DNA of 64,000 nucleotides from Shewanella metallivivens (lineage in GTDB: Bacteria; Pseudomonadota; Gammaproteobacteria; Enterobacterales; Shewanellaceae). The position numbers and the translations under genes were made by a program. Positions 43,851 through 51,895 of the stretch are shown one piece after another. The notes under the pieces were generated by a model. The model was given only the letters and a program-made list of their open reading frames with translations. It had not been told where the DNA came from and ran no database searches. The stretch spans positions 1 through 64,000 of the forward strand of contig NZ_JAQQPZ010000004.1 in NCBI RefSeq assembly GCF_028750675.1. Direction: 5' to 3'. The stretch's first letter is position 1. Every line of letters begins with the position of its first letter.

Positions 43851-45240
43851 ATTTACGATAAACCTCATTGAGCATCTCTACTAACTCAAGAACTGGGTCA
43901 TCCTCGTGAAGCAAAGATAATTGGCCGTTAAGCATTCGTAGTTTTTCTAAATCTTGATTATCGAATTTCTTTTCTGATTTTACCTTTGAGAATACATAAA
44001 TAGCTGTTTTTATCAGATACTCGTTGCTGTGCCCAGGATTGTGAAAGAGAGTGGCAAGATGATAATCAGATGAACGTAAGCTATGTTCTGAAGCGATTGT
44101 AAGTACCTGTTCCGTCATGTCCAATATTTCACAATTTTTAACCGCAATATCTGAAACTATAAGCGGGGAATGAGTTGCAATTATGAAATGGCACCCAGAA
44201 TATTCACTTAAGGACTTATTTAAAATTTCAACAAATCTTTGCTGCCAAGAAGGGTGTAAGCTGATTTCTGGCTCATCAATCAGAATCAGAGAATTGTCAT
44301 CAATAGAGGAAATGATTCCAAGAAATAGCAAAAAAAGGCACTGCTCACCAGAGCTTCTTGAGGCTAGAGGTCGTACTTTGGCTGAGCCTGATAAGCCTAG
44401 ACCATCAAAGTGTTGATCCTTTACTGTTTCAATGTCTGCAACACTTATTAAACCTGACATAAGTAAATCTGCAAGTTCCCGAGATGTATATATTATTTTT
44501 TTACTTGAATCTACAGAGTTTAGGAGAACACCTGAGTCACTAAAACATAGCAAAATCCTTGGCTCATCTATGATCGATTCTATTAGTAAGATTAGTTCGT
44601 TCAAATCCTCTAATTCATAGTGTTCATAGGCATTTCGTAGTGCTATTTGTGTTTCAGGGGTAGTGTCATTGTCCCCATTAATAATCTTATTTAATTCATC
44701 TCGTGATAATATAGGCTCTAGAGTCACTTTCAGAACATCACCAAACCCAAAGCTTAATAAAAACTCTCTAAGAGACCTTATCTTACGACTATCATATGTA
44801 TCCCTAGCAAGAAGTTGGTTTAAAGCTGTTGAGGCTATGCGTGTAGAAGGCAGGCGATTAGGAATGTAAGGCTTAGAACCAATGTAGGCATAATACCCGC
44901 CTTGGACAACGTCATTCTTTAGTTTCCAGCTTTCGGAAAACTTCTCGAATTGGCTAGTTGATGCACAAATGAGTTTTTGAGGTATTGAGTAGCCCAAAGC
45001 TCTCTCAACCATATCCCATCTATAGTCATTCTTATAAAAATCTCTACGTATTACTTGTAAGTCAGCAGATTTCGAGCTTATCAGCTCACCGTATAGCATT
45101 TGATAATAGTTACAGATATCCAACAAAAGCTGAGTTTTACCACATCCGTTGTTTCCAATGACAAGTGTAAAAGCGTTATTCGCTGAGCTTTCGCCTTCAA
45201 ATAGTGAAATACCTCGAATTTTTCTTGCCCTAAACGCCAT
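43843..45240 (-). CDS. AAA/ABC-type ATPase, PtuA-like (Septu-type defence candidate)
   Basis: 465 residues related to RecF/SMC-type ATPases: Walker A VIGNNGCGKTQLLLD (~28-42), signature-like ASRSSGEQCLF (~308), Walker B SLILIDEPEISLHPSW (~330), and the switch His in HFIIATHSPLIV (~365). The region between Walker A and signature (~60-300) is a helical insertion as in PtuA and OLD-like proteins. The HNH gene overlaps its 3' end. Codon and base use look more AT-rich than the cobalamin genes alongside, consistent with an acquired island, but this was not computed. PtuA proteins bind ATP to control the partner nuclease. Confidence 0.82.
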   Translation of the reverse strand: MAFRARKIRGISLFEGESSANNAFTLVIGNNGCGKTQLLLDICNYYQMLYGELISSKSADLQVIRRDFYKNDYRWDMVERALGYSIPQKLICASTSQFEKFSESWKLKNDVVQGGYYAYIGSKPYIPNRLPSTRIASTALNQLLARDTYDSRKIRSLREFLLSFGFGDVLKVTLEPILSRDELNKIINGDNDTTPETQIALRNAYEHYELEDLNELILLIESIIDEPRILLCFSDSGVLLNSVDSSKKIIYTSRELADLLMSGLISVADIETVKDQHFDGLGLSGSAKVRPLASRSSGEQCLFLLFLGIISSIDDNSLILIDEPEISLHPSWQQRFVEILNKSLSEYSGCHFIIATHSPLIVSDIAVKNCEILDMTEQVLTIASEHSLRSSDYHLATLFHNPGHSNEYLIKTAIYVFSKVKSEKKFDNQDLEKLRMLNGQLSLLHEDDPVLELVEMLNEVYRKYG

Positions 45241-45562
45241 TAACTTTTCCTAACTAAAAATAACTATAGATATTTTAATATACCATAGAGAATCCTCACT
45301 ATTAGTCTAGTGATTCAGTAGCATTACTAAAATTTGGTCAATAAAGCGTGATGCAGTAGGGCAAGTTTGGTGGTGCGAAACACGTTTTGGGGCATAGATG
45401 AGTTTCATTCCTCATCAATATGCCTAATTTGCTGCAAATGAAACCATTGAGAATGCCGTTACTTTGTTCAGCAATAACAGGCACAATACATATTCCAACT
45501 CGATAGTTCGCATCAACTTATAACAATCAGCACAAAAATGTGAGCCTTCTTACTGGTTAAAA
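45241..45562. other. Non-coding spacer beyond the defence-type pair
   Basis: About 320 bases upstream of the ATPase gene. No gene, tRNA or repeat recognised; it must contain the promoter of the ATPase/HNH pair, but no clear -35/-10 was assigned. Confidence 0.5.
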
Positions 45563-45600
45563 TCAAAAAAAGCCTCTGCCCATAAAATGAGAAGAGGCTT
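45563..45600 (-). terminator. Terminator of the cobalamin operon / cobO
   Basis: On the minus strand AAGCCTCT/AGAGGCTT, 15-base loop, followed by a seven-T run. About 45 bases after the cobO stop. Confidence 0.85.
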
Positions 45601-45645
45601 AACTGTCGGTTCGGCTGTTTACATCACACAAACAACATCAATAAA

Positions 45646-46284
45646 TCAATAATCAAAACCCAGCTGCGCTTTAATGCCATCATTAAACGCGTGCTTTATC
45701 GGAGTAATTTCGCTCACAGTATCGGCTAATTCAATAATGTCGCGGTGACAAGCGCGGCCGGTAATAATGACATGCTGCATTGGTGGGCGATTTTTAAGTG
45801 CCGTTAATACTCGCTCAAGCTCTATGTAGTGATAACTCACCATGTAGGTTAACTCATCTAATAGTACCAAGTTAACCGACTCGTCTTTGAGTAGTTTTTC
45901 GGCTTCAACCCAGGCTTCCATTGCGGCTTGAGTGTCTTTTTCTTTGTCTTGGGTTTCCCAGGTAAAGCCAGTACCCATGACATGAAACTCAACCCCTGCA
46001 CCTTCAAGTAAATTACGTTCACCACACGCCCAGGTGCCTTTAATAAACTGCACCACGGCCGCTTTATGGCCATGGCCCACCGCGCGGGCAACCGAACCAA
46101 AACCAGAGGTTGATTTGCCTTTACCGTTTCCGGTGACCACTAACAAAATGCCCTTTTCATCTTGCGCGGCAGCAATTTGAGCATCTACGCCTTGCTTTAC
46201 TTTTTGCTGGCGCGCTTTGTGACGCTCTGCTTTAGTGGCATCAATCGCGTTGGTTTGCTCAGTTTTTTGCTTATCCGTTGTCAT
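45646..46284 (-). CDS. cobO: Cob(I)yrinic acid a,c-diamide adenosyltransferase (CobO/BtuR)
   Basis: 212 residues. It adds the 5'-deoxyadenosyl group to the Co(I) corrinoid. Walker A LLVVTGNGKGKSTSGFG (~48-64), GHGHKAAVVQFIKG, the NLVLLDELTYMVSYHY block and IITGRACHRDIIELADTVSE are characteristic of the CobA/BtuR/CobO family. The N-terminal ~40 residues are a polar helical lead common to these proteins. It lies 128 bases downstream of cobU on the same strand and may have its own promoter in that gap, or be read from the riboswitch operon. Confidence 0.93.
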   Translation of the reverse strand: MTTDKQKTEQTNAIDATKAERHKARQQKVKQGVDAQIAAAQDEKGILLVVTGNGKGKSTSGFGSVARAVGHGHKAAVVQFIKGTWACGERNLLEGAGVEFHVMGTGFTWETQDKEKDTQAAMEAWVEAEKLLKDESVNLVLLDELTYMVSYHYIELERVLTALKNRPPMQHVIITGRACHRDIIELADTVSEITPIKHAFNDGIKAQLGFDY

Positions 46285-46412
46285 GTCTGTATTCCTGTCA
46301 GTGTGCTGATATCCAAATGCGCTTTTATTTAGGCAACAATACGCGCGAGAGGCTATTCGTAGATCTGATTAATGTATATTGGGTGTACATCTAGTGCATG
46401 TGCGATGAACGG

Positions 46413-46943
46413 CTATTGCTTTAATGATAAAGGCAGGCCCGCTACCACCAGTGTCACTTGATCTGCCACCGAAGCAATCGCTTGATTTAACCAACCGGCC
46501 TCATCCACAAATTGACGATTTAACTCACCCATTGGCACAATGCCAGAGCCGACTTCGTTGCTCACTAACACGACATCACTGTGTAACCGAGAGACACATT
46601 GAAGCAATAAGGTTTTTTGTTCAGGCCAACGAGTAGGATCTGGATCAAGTAAATGATTCGTTAACAGTAGCGTTAGGCAGTCGACTAGAATGACTTGTTG
46701 CGGTTTATCAATTGCCATTAGAGTTTGGGCGAGGTCAAAGGCTTGTTCATGTAGTATCCAGCTATGAGCGCTGGCCCCTCTGTCTTGCTGGTGTTTAGCA
46801 ATACGTTGAGTCATTTCATGGTCTAGCGCCGTTGCGGTTGCAACATAAACGCATGTGTAACCGATGGCAGCGTACTCGGCAACACGCTGTTCAGCAAATC
46901 GACTCTTACCACTACGCGCCCCCCCCAACACCAAGTGGATCAT
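46413..46943 (-). CDS. cobU: Adenosylcobinamide kinase / adenosylcobinamide-phosphate guanylyltransferase
   Basis: 176 residues from ATG at 46943, which shares a base with the cobS stop (TAATG). P-loop LVLGGARSGKSRFAEQ, YVATATALDHEMTQRIAKHQQDR (with the GMP-accepting His in the AKHQ block), ILVDCLTLLLTN and VVLVSNEVGSGIVP are CobU signatures. It phosphorylates adenosylcobinamide and converts it to the GDP derivative for CobS. Translationally coupled to cobS. Confidence 0.93.
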   Translation of the reverse strand: MIHLVLGGARSGKSRFAEQRVAEYAAIGYTCVYVATATALDHEMTQRIAKHQQDRGASAHSWILHEQAFDLAQTLMAIDKPQQVILVDCLTLLLTNHLLDPDPTRWPEQKTLLLQCVSRLHSDVVLVSNEVGSGIVPMGELNRQFVDEAGWLNQAIASVADQVTLVVAGLPLSLKQ

Positions 46944-47728
46944 TAACTTAATCCTACCGCTAATATGACTAAGTAACAGCATACTTCACTGATTTGTTGC
47001 GCTGCACCTAGGGTGTCGCCGGTGTATCCGCCAATTTGTTTGCGGAAAAAGCCACCCAACAAAATACGCACCAGCCACAACGAAATAAACAACACAAATG
47101 CCGCCACGCCATTTAACCACAACAACACAAAAATGCCGCTAGCGATTAAAATAAACAAATCGTTTAATTGCTGATCTTCAGCAATCGGTTTTGATTTGCT
47201 GCTGTCATCATCGCGAACATATTGCTCACTAAAAATTAAGCTCGATGCTACCACTCGGCTCAAAGTGTGCCCTGCAATAAGCGCACTCACCGCCGCCATT
47301 GGACTATAAAGCGCAAGCTCAACCAATAGTTGCCACTTTAGCAATAACACTAACCCCAAGGCTAAGGCACCATAACTGCCTAAGCGTGAGTCTTTCATGA
47401 TGCGCAGCTTGTCTTCTATTGTCCAGCCGCCACCAAAGCCATCAGCCGTGTCGGCTAAGCCGTCTTCATGAAATGCACCCGTGACCAATACGCTGGCGAC
47501 CATAGCCAGTAAAATAGCAATACTGGCGGGTAAAATTAACTGCGCCAACCAAAACACCAACGCACAAATTAAGCCAATAACTAACCCGACGACACCAAAA
47601 TAACGGCTGGCCTTGTTGAGTTTATCGTTATCAATGACCACCCATGACGGTATTGGGATCCGAGTAAAAAAACTCATCGCCACAAAAAATAAATTTAACT
47701 GTCGCAACCATTTTATATCGCCAGACAT
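46943..47728 (-). CDS. cobS: Adenosylcobinamide-GDP ribazoletransferase (cobalamin synthase)
   Basis: 261 residues with about six hydrophobic segments. Family motifs are FFTRIPIPSW near the N-terminus, GAFHEDGLADTADGFGGG (catalytic acidic block ~88-105) and DSRLGSYGALALG. It joins activated cobinamide to alpha-ribazole in the inner membrane, the final step of the nucleotide-loop assembly. Between cobT (9-base gap) and cobU (overlap). Confidence 0.94.
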   Translation of the reverse strand: MSGDIKWLRQLNLFFVAMSFFTRIPIPSWVVIDNDKLNKASRYFGVVGLVIGLICALVFWLAQLILPASIAILLAMVASVLVTGAFHEDGLADTADGFGGGWTIEDKLRIMKDSRLGSYGALALGLVLLLKWQLLVELALYSPMAAVSALIAGHTLSRVVASSLIFSEQYVRDDDSSKSKPIAEDQQLNDLFILIASGIFVLLWLNGVAAFVLFISLWLVRILLGGFFRKQIGGYTGDTLGAAQQISEVCCYLVILAVGLS

Positions 47729-47737
47729 TTTGCCCCT

Positions 47738-48877
47738 TTAAACCACATTATTAACGCCAGCATCATCGAAACTGGCCATTTGATTGTAGAAATTTACAGC
47801 CCCTTGAATGAGTGGTAAGGCCAACGCAGCGCCAGTACCCTCTCCTAATCTTAATCCCAACGACAACAATGGTGTGGCCTGTAATGCTTGTAGCATTAAT
47901 TGATGCCCTTGCTCGTGCGACTGATGAGCAAACACTAAATAATCGTGTGAATGTGGCGCTAATTTTAACGCAACTAATGCTGCAGCAGTAGCGATAAAAC
48001 CATCTATCACCACTAATATTTTTTGCTCTGCAGCAGCCAAAATGGCCCCTGTCATTTGCACAATTTCAAAACCACCCAAGTGAGCTAAAATCGACTCAAT
48101 TGACGTAAACTCATTACGATGCAAATCGATTGCCTGATTAATTAATGTGACTTTTTTTGTTAAGGTCGCATCATCAATGCCTGTACCACGCCCAACACAT
48201 AGATCTACATCAAGATTGAGTACTGCCGCCATCAACGCCGCTGCCGCACTGGTATTACCAATGCCCATTTCACCTAAGGCAATTATGCTGGTGCCATTAT
48301 CGACATGCCTTTTGACCAACCGTTTTGCAAATTCAAATCCCTGACGCACTTGAGTTAACGACATAGCAGGTTGCAAATGCATGGCCTGAGTACCCGCGCC
48401 CAAGCGCTGATTAACCACACCTGAGTCAGTGGCTAATGGCTGTAAAATACCACAATCGATGACTTCTAATGCAAAACCCACCTGGCGACAAAACACATTA
48501 ATCGCTGCGCCGCCGTGAATAAAATTATGCACCATTTGGGTGGTCACTTCGCTGGGCGCAATTGACACACCATAAGCCGCAATACCGTGGTCGGCAGCAA
48601 ACACCAGCATGGTAGGCTTGTTGATATATAACGGCAAATGAGTCGCGTTTAGGCTCGATTCAGTACCAGCCGATTCTGTACGATTAAGTAGAGTGTTACT
48701 CAATTCACTTTCACGGCTGTATTGCACCCTGGCGATTTGCATCGCTAAAGACTCAAGCAGCCCTAACGCACCAAGAGGTTTGGTTTTTTGGTTAATTTTG
48801 TGCTCTATGGCCTCATCATATTGGCGACTCGCCGCGGTAACAGAAAATAACGATTGTGCAATAGATTGTTGGTTCAA
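47738..48877 (-). CDS. cobT: Nicotinate-nucleotide--dimethylbenzimidazole phosphoribosyltransferase
   Basis: 379 residues, longer than the ~350 of Salmonella CobT because of an insertion of ~30 residues near 50-80 ([15 protein letters not shown]). Makes alpha-ribazole-5-phosphate. Motifs: [12 protein letters not shown] (residues ~30-41), [58 protein letters not shown], and [16 protein letters not shown] with the catalytic Glu. 12 bases after btuC in the same operon. Confidence 0.94.
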   Translation of the reverse strand: MNQQSIAQSLFSVTAASRQYDEAIEHKINQKTKPLGALGLLESLAMQIARVQYSRESELSNTLLNRTESAGTESSLNATHLPLYINKPTMLVFAADHGIAAYGVSIAPSEVTTQMVHNFIHGGAAINVFCRQVGFALEVIDCGILQPLATDSGVVNQRLGAGTQAMHLQPAMSLTQVRQGFEFAKRLVKRHVDNGTSIIALGEMGIGNTSAAAALMAAVLNLDVDLCVGRGTGIDDATLTKKVTLINQAIDLHRNEFTSIESILAHLGGFEIVQMTGAILAAAEQKILVVIDGFIATAAALVALKLAPHSHDYLVFAHQSHEQGHQLMLQALQATPLLSLGLRLGEGTGAALALPLIQGAVNFYNQMASFDDAGVNNVV

Positions 48878-48889
48878 TTCTCTACCCTT

Positions 48890-49978
48890 TTATCGACGAT
48901 GACGCAAAATAAACAAAAAGAACACACTGCCAAGTGCTGCAGTAATAATGCCCACGGGTAATTCTTGATTTGTTAATAAACAACGGGCAACAACATCAAT
49001 CCACACCATAAATAAGCCACCTAACACCGCGGTTAAGATCATCGGCTGACGCCCAGAAAACAACAACCTAACCGTATGGGGGATCATTAACCCCACAAAG
49101 CCGATACCGCCACAACTGGCCACTAGCATCGCGGTAATTAATGAGCACAATAGCAACATGCTTAATCTCAGTTTGGCAACATTAACCCCAAGTGTATGCG
49201 CGCTCTCATCGCCCGCTTGCAGCGCCATAATTTGCCGCTTAAAGGCCAACATAATCAATAAGCTCGAACCAACGGTTACCGTAGGCAGCCAAAGTTGCGA
49301 CCAACTGGCTTTTGCAAAGCTGCCTAAACTCCAAAACAGTACAGAGGCAGTAGCTTGCGGACTTGAAAAATACAACAATAAACTGGTTAACGCGCCAAAT
49401 AAAAATGACGTTGCCACCCCAGATAACAACATGCGTTCAACCTGACTTGTGCGGCCAATACCAGACAACACCACCACTAATAGCACTGATAAACTGGCAC
49501 CAATAAACGCCCCCACAGGCAAACTGAGCATCGACCAGGACCACCAAGGCTGCTGCCCTAGCGATGATACCACCAGCGCGCCGTCAAATAGCTGAGCAAA
49601 AATCCCCGTTTGACTGAATAGCGAAATCACCACAACTGCACCAAATGAGGCACCAGAGCTAATACCAAATAAATACGGGTCGGCAAGCGGATTTCGGGTC
49701 ACGGTTTGCAACACACTCCCAGCAAGAGATAAGCCTGCCCCGGCCACAAACGCCAATAAAATCCGCGGTAAACGCAGCTCTAAAATAATCCGCTGGCTTA
49801 AGGTTGCGCTATGGCTTGCATCGTTATTACCACTGATTAACCCTGTCACAACACCCAATACGTCAGACAGCATAATATTAGCAGCACCAAAACTGGCGGC
49901 AAAAAACGGGGTCGCGATGGTTGCTAGCACTATTAAGGCTAACACACTGTAATAGCGAGTATGAGTAGCATTAATCAT
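48890..49978 (-). CDS. btuC: Cobalamin ABC transporter permease (FecCD/BtuC family)
   Basis: 362 residues with ~10 hydrophobic segments. Motifs of the FecCD family are RLPRILLAFVAGAGLSLAGSVLQTVTRNPLADPYLFGISSGA (quoted by LRLPRILLAF and NPLADPYLFGIS) and GGIGFVGLMIPHTVRLLFSG. B12 transport is assigned because it sits behind a cobalamin riboswitch with btuD and cobTSU; iron-siderophore transport is the alternative for the family. The start overlaps the btuD stop by 8 bases. Confidence 0.88.
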   Translation of the reverse strand: MINATHTRYYSVLALIVLATIATPFFAASFGAANIMLSDVLGVVTGLISGNNDASHSATLSQRIILELRLPRILLAFVAGAGLSLAGSVLQTVTRNPLADPYLFGISSGASFGAVVVISLFSQTGIFAQLFDGALVVSSLGQQPWWSWSMLSLPVGAFIGASLSVLLVVVLSGIGRTSQVERMLLSGVATSFLFGALTSLLLYFSSPQATASVLFWSLGSFAKASWSQLWLPTVTVGSSLLIMLAFKRQIMALQAGDESAHTLGVNVAKLRLSMLLLCSLITAMLVASCGGIGFVGLMIPHTVRLLFSGRQPMILTAVLGGLFMVWIDVVARCLLTNQELPVGIITAALGSVFFLFILRHRR

Positions 49979-50780
49979 TGTGTTTGCTCACTGTATTATT
50001 GGCTTGGTAACCATAAAAATAACTGATCAACGGCTTGCCATGTTGAGGATGGCTGTTAACGTCGCAGCACACGCCAAATACATCGCTGATTTGACGTTCG
50101 GTAAGTACAGAGGTTGGATTGCCTTTGGCGATAAGCTTACCCTGATCAAGTAACAATAATTTGTCACACATGGCACTGGCTAAATTCAAGTCGTGGATCG
50201 ATGCGATGACGCTTATCCCAAGCGAAGCCACTAATTCTAAAATTTGAATTTGATAACGAATATCTAAGTGATTGGTGGGCTCATCTAAAATAAGGATTTG
50301 TGGTTGTTGCACAATCGCACGGGCAATGAGTGCCCGTTGTTTTTCGCCACCAGACAATTGCTCGTAAGGCTGTTGGGCATGTTGACTTAGGCCAACTTTA
50401 GTTAACGCCGTGTCAATAAGCTCACGGTCACGCTGAGTTGTTGAGTCAAATAAGCCTTTATGCGGGGTTAACCCCATGCTCACTAATTGCTCTGTAGTTA
50501 GGTCAAAATAATGCGGTGTGTCTTGCTGCACCACCGCTACGGTGCGCGCTAAAGCCTTAGCGGAATAATTGCTAATATGTTTAGAAAATAGCGTAATGTT
50601 ACCGCCGCTAGGTTCAATAAAACGATACAAACAGCGCAAGAGGCTAGATTTACCGGCACCATTAGGGCCAATAAGCCCTAACATTTGCCCTTTAGGTAAA
50701 CTGAAGTGAATATCGGCAAGAATGGTTTTACCATTAACTTGCCAAAAAAGATGTTCAACATCTAATACCGACTCAGGCAT
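49971..50780 (-). CDS. btuD: Cobalamin ABC transporter ATP-binding protein
   Basis: 269 residues. Walker A GLIGPNGAGKSSLLRCL, Q-loop VVQQDTPHYFD, signature QLSGGEKQRALIARA, Walker B ILILDEPTNHLDIR and the His switch ASIHDLNLASAM, the FecE/BtuD/HmuV pattern. First gene after the riboswitch. Its ATG is preceded by GAGGTG and is overlapped out of frame by the end of a 17-codon leader ORF. The partner binding protein is probably BtuF at 25092-25970. Confidence 0.9.
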   Translation of the reverse strand: MPESVLDVEHLFWQVNGKTILADIHFSLPKGQMLGLIGPNGAGKSSLLRCLYRFIEPSGGNITLFSKHISNYSAKALARTVAVVQQDTPHYFDLTTEQLVSMGLTPHKGLFDSTTQRDRELIDTALTKVGLSQHAQQPYEQLSGGEKQRALIARAIVQQPQILILDEPTNHLDIRYQIQILELVASLGISVIASIHDLNLASAMCDKLLLLDQGKLIAKGNPTSVLTERQISDVFGVCCDVNSHPQHGKPLISYFYGYQANNTVSKHND

Positions 50781-50826
50781 GGTTTACACCTCGACATGCC
50801 CAAAAAGTGCTAATAAAGATCAACAT
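50773..50826 (-). CDS. 17-codon leader ORF between riboswitch and btuD
   Basis: Reads MLIFISTFWACRGVNHA and stops five bases inside btuD in another frame. A strong GGGGAG ribosome-binding site is seven bases before its ATG, immediately after a CCTAAG/CTTAGG hairpin. The btuD ribosome-binding site lies within it, so its translation would move ribosomes over the btuD start. Confidence 0.4.
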   Translation of the reverse strand: MLIFISTFWACRGVNHA

Positions 50827-50835
50827 AATAACTCC

Positions 50836-50854
50836 CCTAAGTCACCCGCTTAGG
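50836..50854 (-). promoter_or_regulatory. Expression-platform hairpin downstream of the riboswitch
   Basis: CCTAAG-CGGGTGA-CTTAGG on the minus strand, directly before GGGGAGTTATT and the leader ORF. There is no T-run, so control at translation or through alternative pairing is more likely than intrinsic termination. Confidence 0.5.
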
Positions 50855-50868
50855 TATGGATATTGAGG

Positions 50869-50969
50869 CAATTCAAAGCTGGTATCTGACTTATATTCAA
50901 TAGGCTATTGAATATCTACAGTTGCGGGTACAGTTTGGGCTTATCCCAATTCCCAATACCTTGAATTGC
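50869..50969 (-). ncRNA. Compact cobalamin riboswitch
   Basis: About 101 bases in front of btuD. The B12-riboswitch core is clear on the minus strand: GGGAATTGGGAT, then CCCGCAACTGTA, a variable perfect hairpin (arms 50893-50903 and 50905-50915), then AGTCAGATACCAGC. The ends pair as a P1 stem, GCAATTCAAGG with CTTTGAATTGC. The size is short for an AdoCbl class I element and suggests the compact cobalamin-II type. It begins only 8 bases after the stop of the CobC-like gene, so readthrough from that gene would also pass the switch. It should shut down uptake and assembly genes when B12 is plentiful. Confidence 0.85.
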
Positions 50970-50976
50970 GTAATGA

Positions 50977-51687
50977 TTAACGTGTTTCCGTTGGCACAAT
51001 TTGTGGCCAATTTAACCTAAAGGTTGCTTTAGGTTGATGTGTTTGGTTATCCACTAGTGATGTAACGTCATCGCTTGGGGCATCCCAGTACACATCAACA
51101 GACATAATAGCAGCATAGGGGATAGCAAGGTTAGCGAATAATCCATTGTTTTGGCTGCTTTTAAGCACATAAGCCATAATGCAGCGCATTACCCCGCCAT
51201 GAGTGACCACTAGGGCTTGCTGATGATTCGCTTCAGGCTCATCTGCTGCATATAACGTATGCCACATACTGTCGACAACGGCCATAAAGCCTTGCTGCAC
51301 TCTTTGATAAAAATCCACTAAACTCTCACCATTTTCGGGTGTGTTAGCCACATGCCATGGGTCTTGCCAATAAGCATCAAATTGACTTGGGCTTGCATGA
51401 TAAATGGCATCATAGGTTTGCCCGTCCCATACACCAAAGTTAACCTCTTGCAATGCGGGCAATACAGTGAGTGGTAAATTTAATTGCTGAGCAATGCTAG
51501 TCGCAAAGTGTTGGCAGCGCACTAAAGGAGAACTAAAGATCTGCATAAAAGGCAATGGCACACAGCTAACAGCTTGGTGCATTTTCTCTCGGCCCTGCTC
51601 TGTTAATGCCACATCTATTTGGCCACGGGCGATTTCACCACCTTCACACTCACCGTGACGCAAAAATACGATTCTGGCTTGTTTCAT
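50977..51687 (-). CDS. Histidine phosphatase, CobC-like (alpha-ribazole phosphatase)
   Basis: 236 residues with the phosphoglycerate-mutase fold: RHGECEGG (catalytic His ~11), IFSSPLVRCQHFA (second Arg), LQEVNFGVWDGQ (acid), and LVVTHGGVMRCIM (second His). The LQExxFGxWDG block is common in CobC proteins. Its place between metH and the cobalamin operon supports removal of the 5'-phosphate from alpha-ribazole phosphate (or cobalamin phosphate). A ~25-residue insertion (DEPEANHQQ) and a longer C-terminus than E. coli CobC leave some doubt. Confidence 0.8.
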   Translation of the reverse strand: MKQARIVFLRHGECEGGEIARGQIDVALTEQGREKMHQAVSCVPLPFMQIFSSPLVRCQHFATSIAQQLNLPLTVLPALQEVNFGVWDGQTYDAIYHASPSQFDAYWQDPWHVANTPENGESLVDFYQRVQQGFMAVVDSMWHTLYAADEPEANHQQALVVTHGGVMRCIMAYVLKSSQNNGLFANLAIPYAAIMSVDVYWDAPSDDVTSLVDNQTHQPKATFRLNWPQIVPTETR

Positions 51688-51734
51688 TTAATGCCACCTC
51701 AGCCTTGCCCTTTGAATAAAAACTCGCGTATTAT

Positions 51735-51758
51735 AGCCGTCTATACGTTTATATGTCT
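51735..51758 (+). promoter_or_regulatory. Candidate MetJ operator upstream of metH
   Basis: Three contiguous 8-mers AGCCGTCT, ATACGTTT, ATATGTCT match the MetJ box AGACGTCT at 7, 6 and 6 of 8 positions. They overlap a TATTATA -10-like sequence ~165 bases before the metH ATG. MetJ repression of methionine genes is known in Shewanella and enterics. Confidence 0.6.
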
Positions 51759-51895
51759 AAATGAAGTTTTTAAGTCATCATTCAGAACAGACTCTTTGCC
51801 TTGTACAATCAGGATATCACCCTTTTCCATCTATTTAAGGGTATGCTTATCTCAATCAAGGTATCAAGCAACATAGTGATAAAAGGTAACCGTTT

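Noticed and set aside
43200..45240. Retron with PtuAB-type effectors
   Set aside because: No reverse transcriptase gene and no msr-msd-like structured region was found near the pair.
51688..51895. Cobalamin riboswitch upstream of metH
   Set aside because: No CCGCAACTG or GCCA-type core was found in this gap; the only clear element is the one at 50869-50969.
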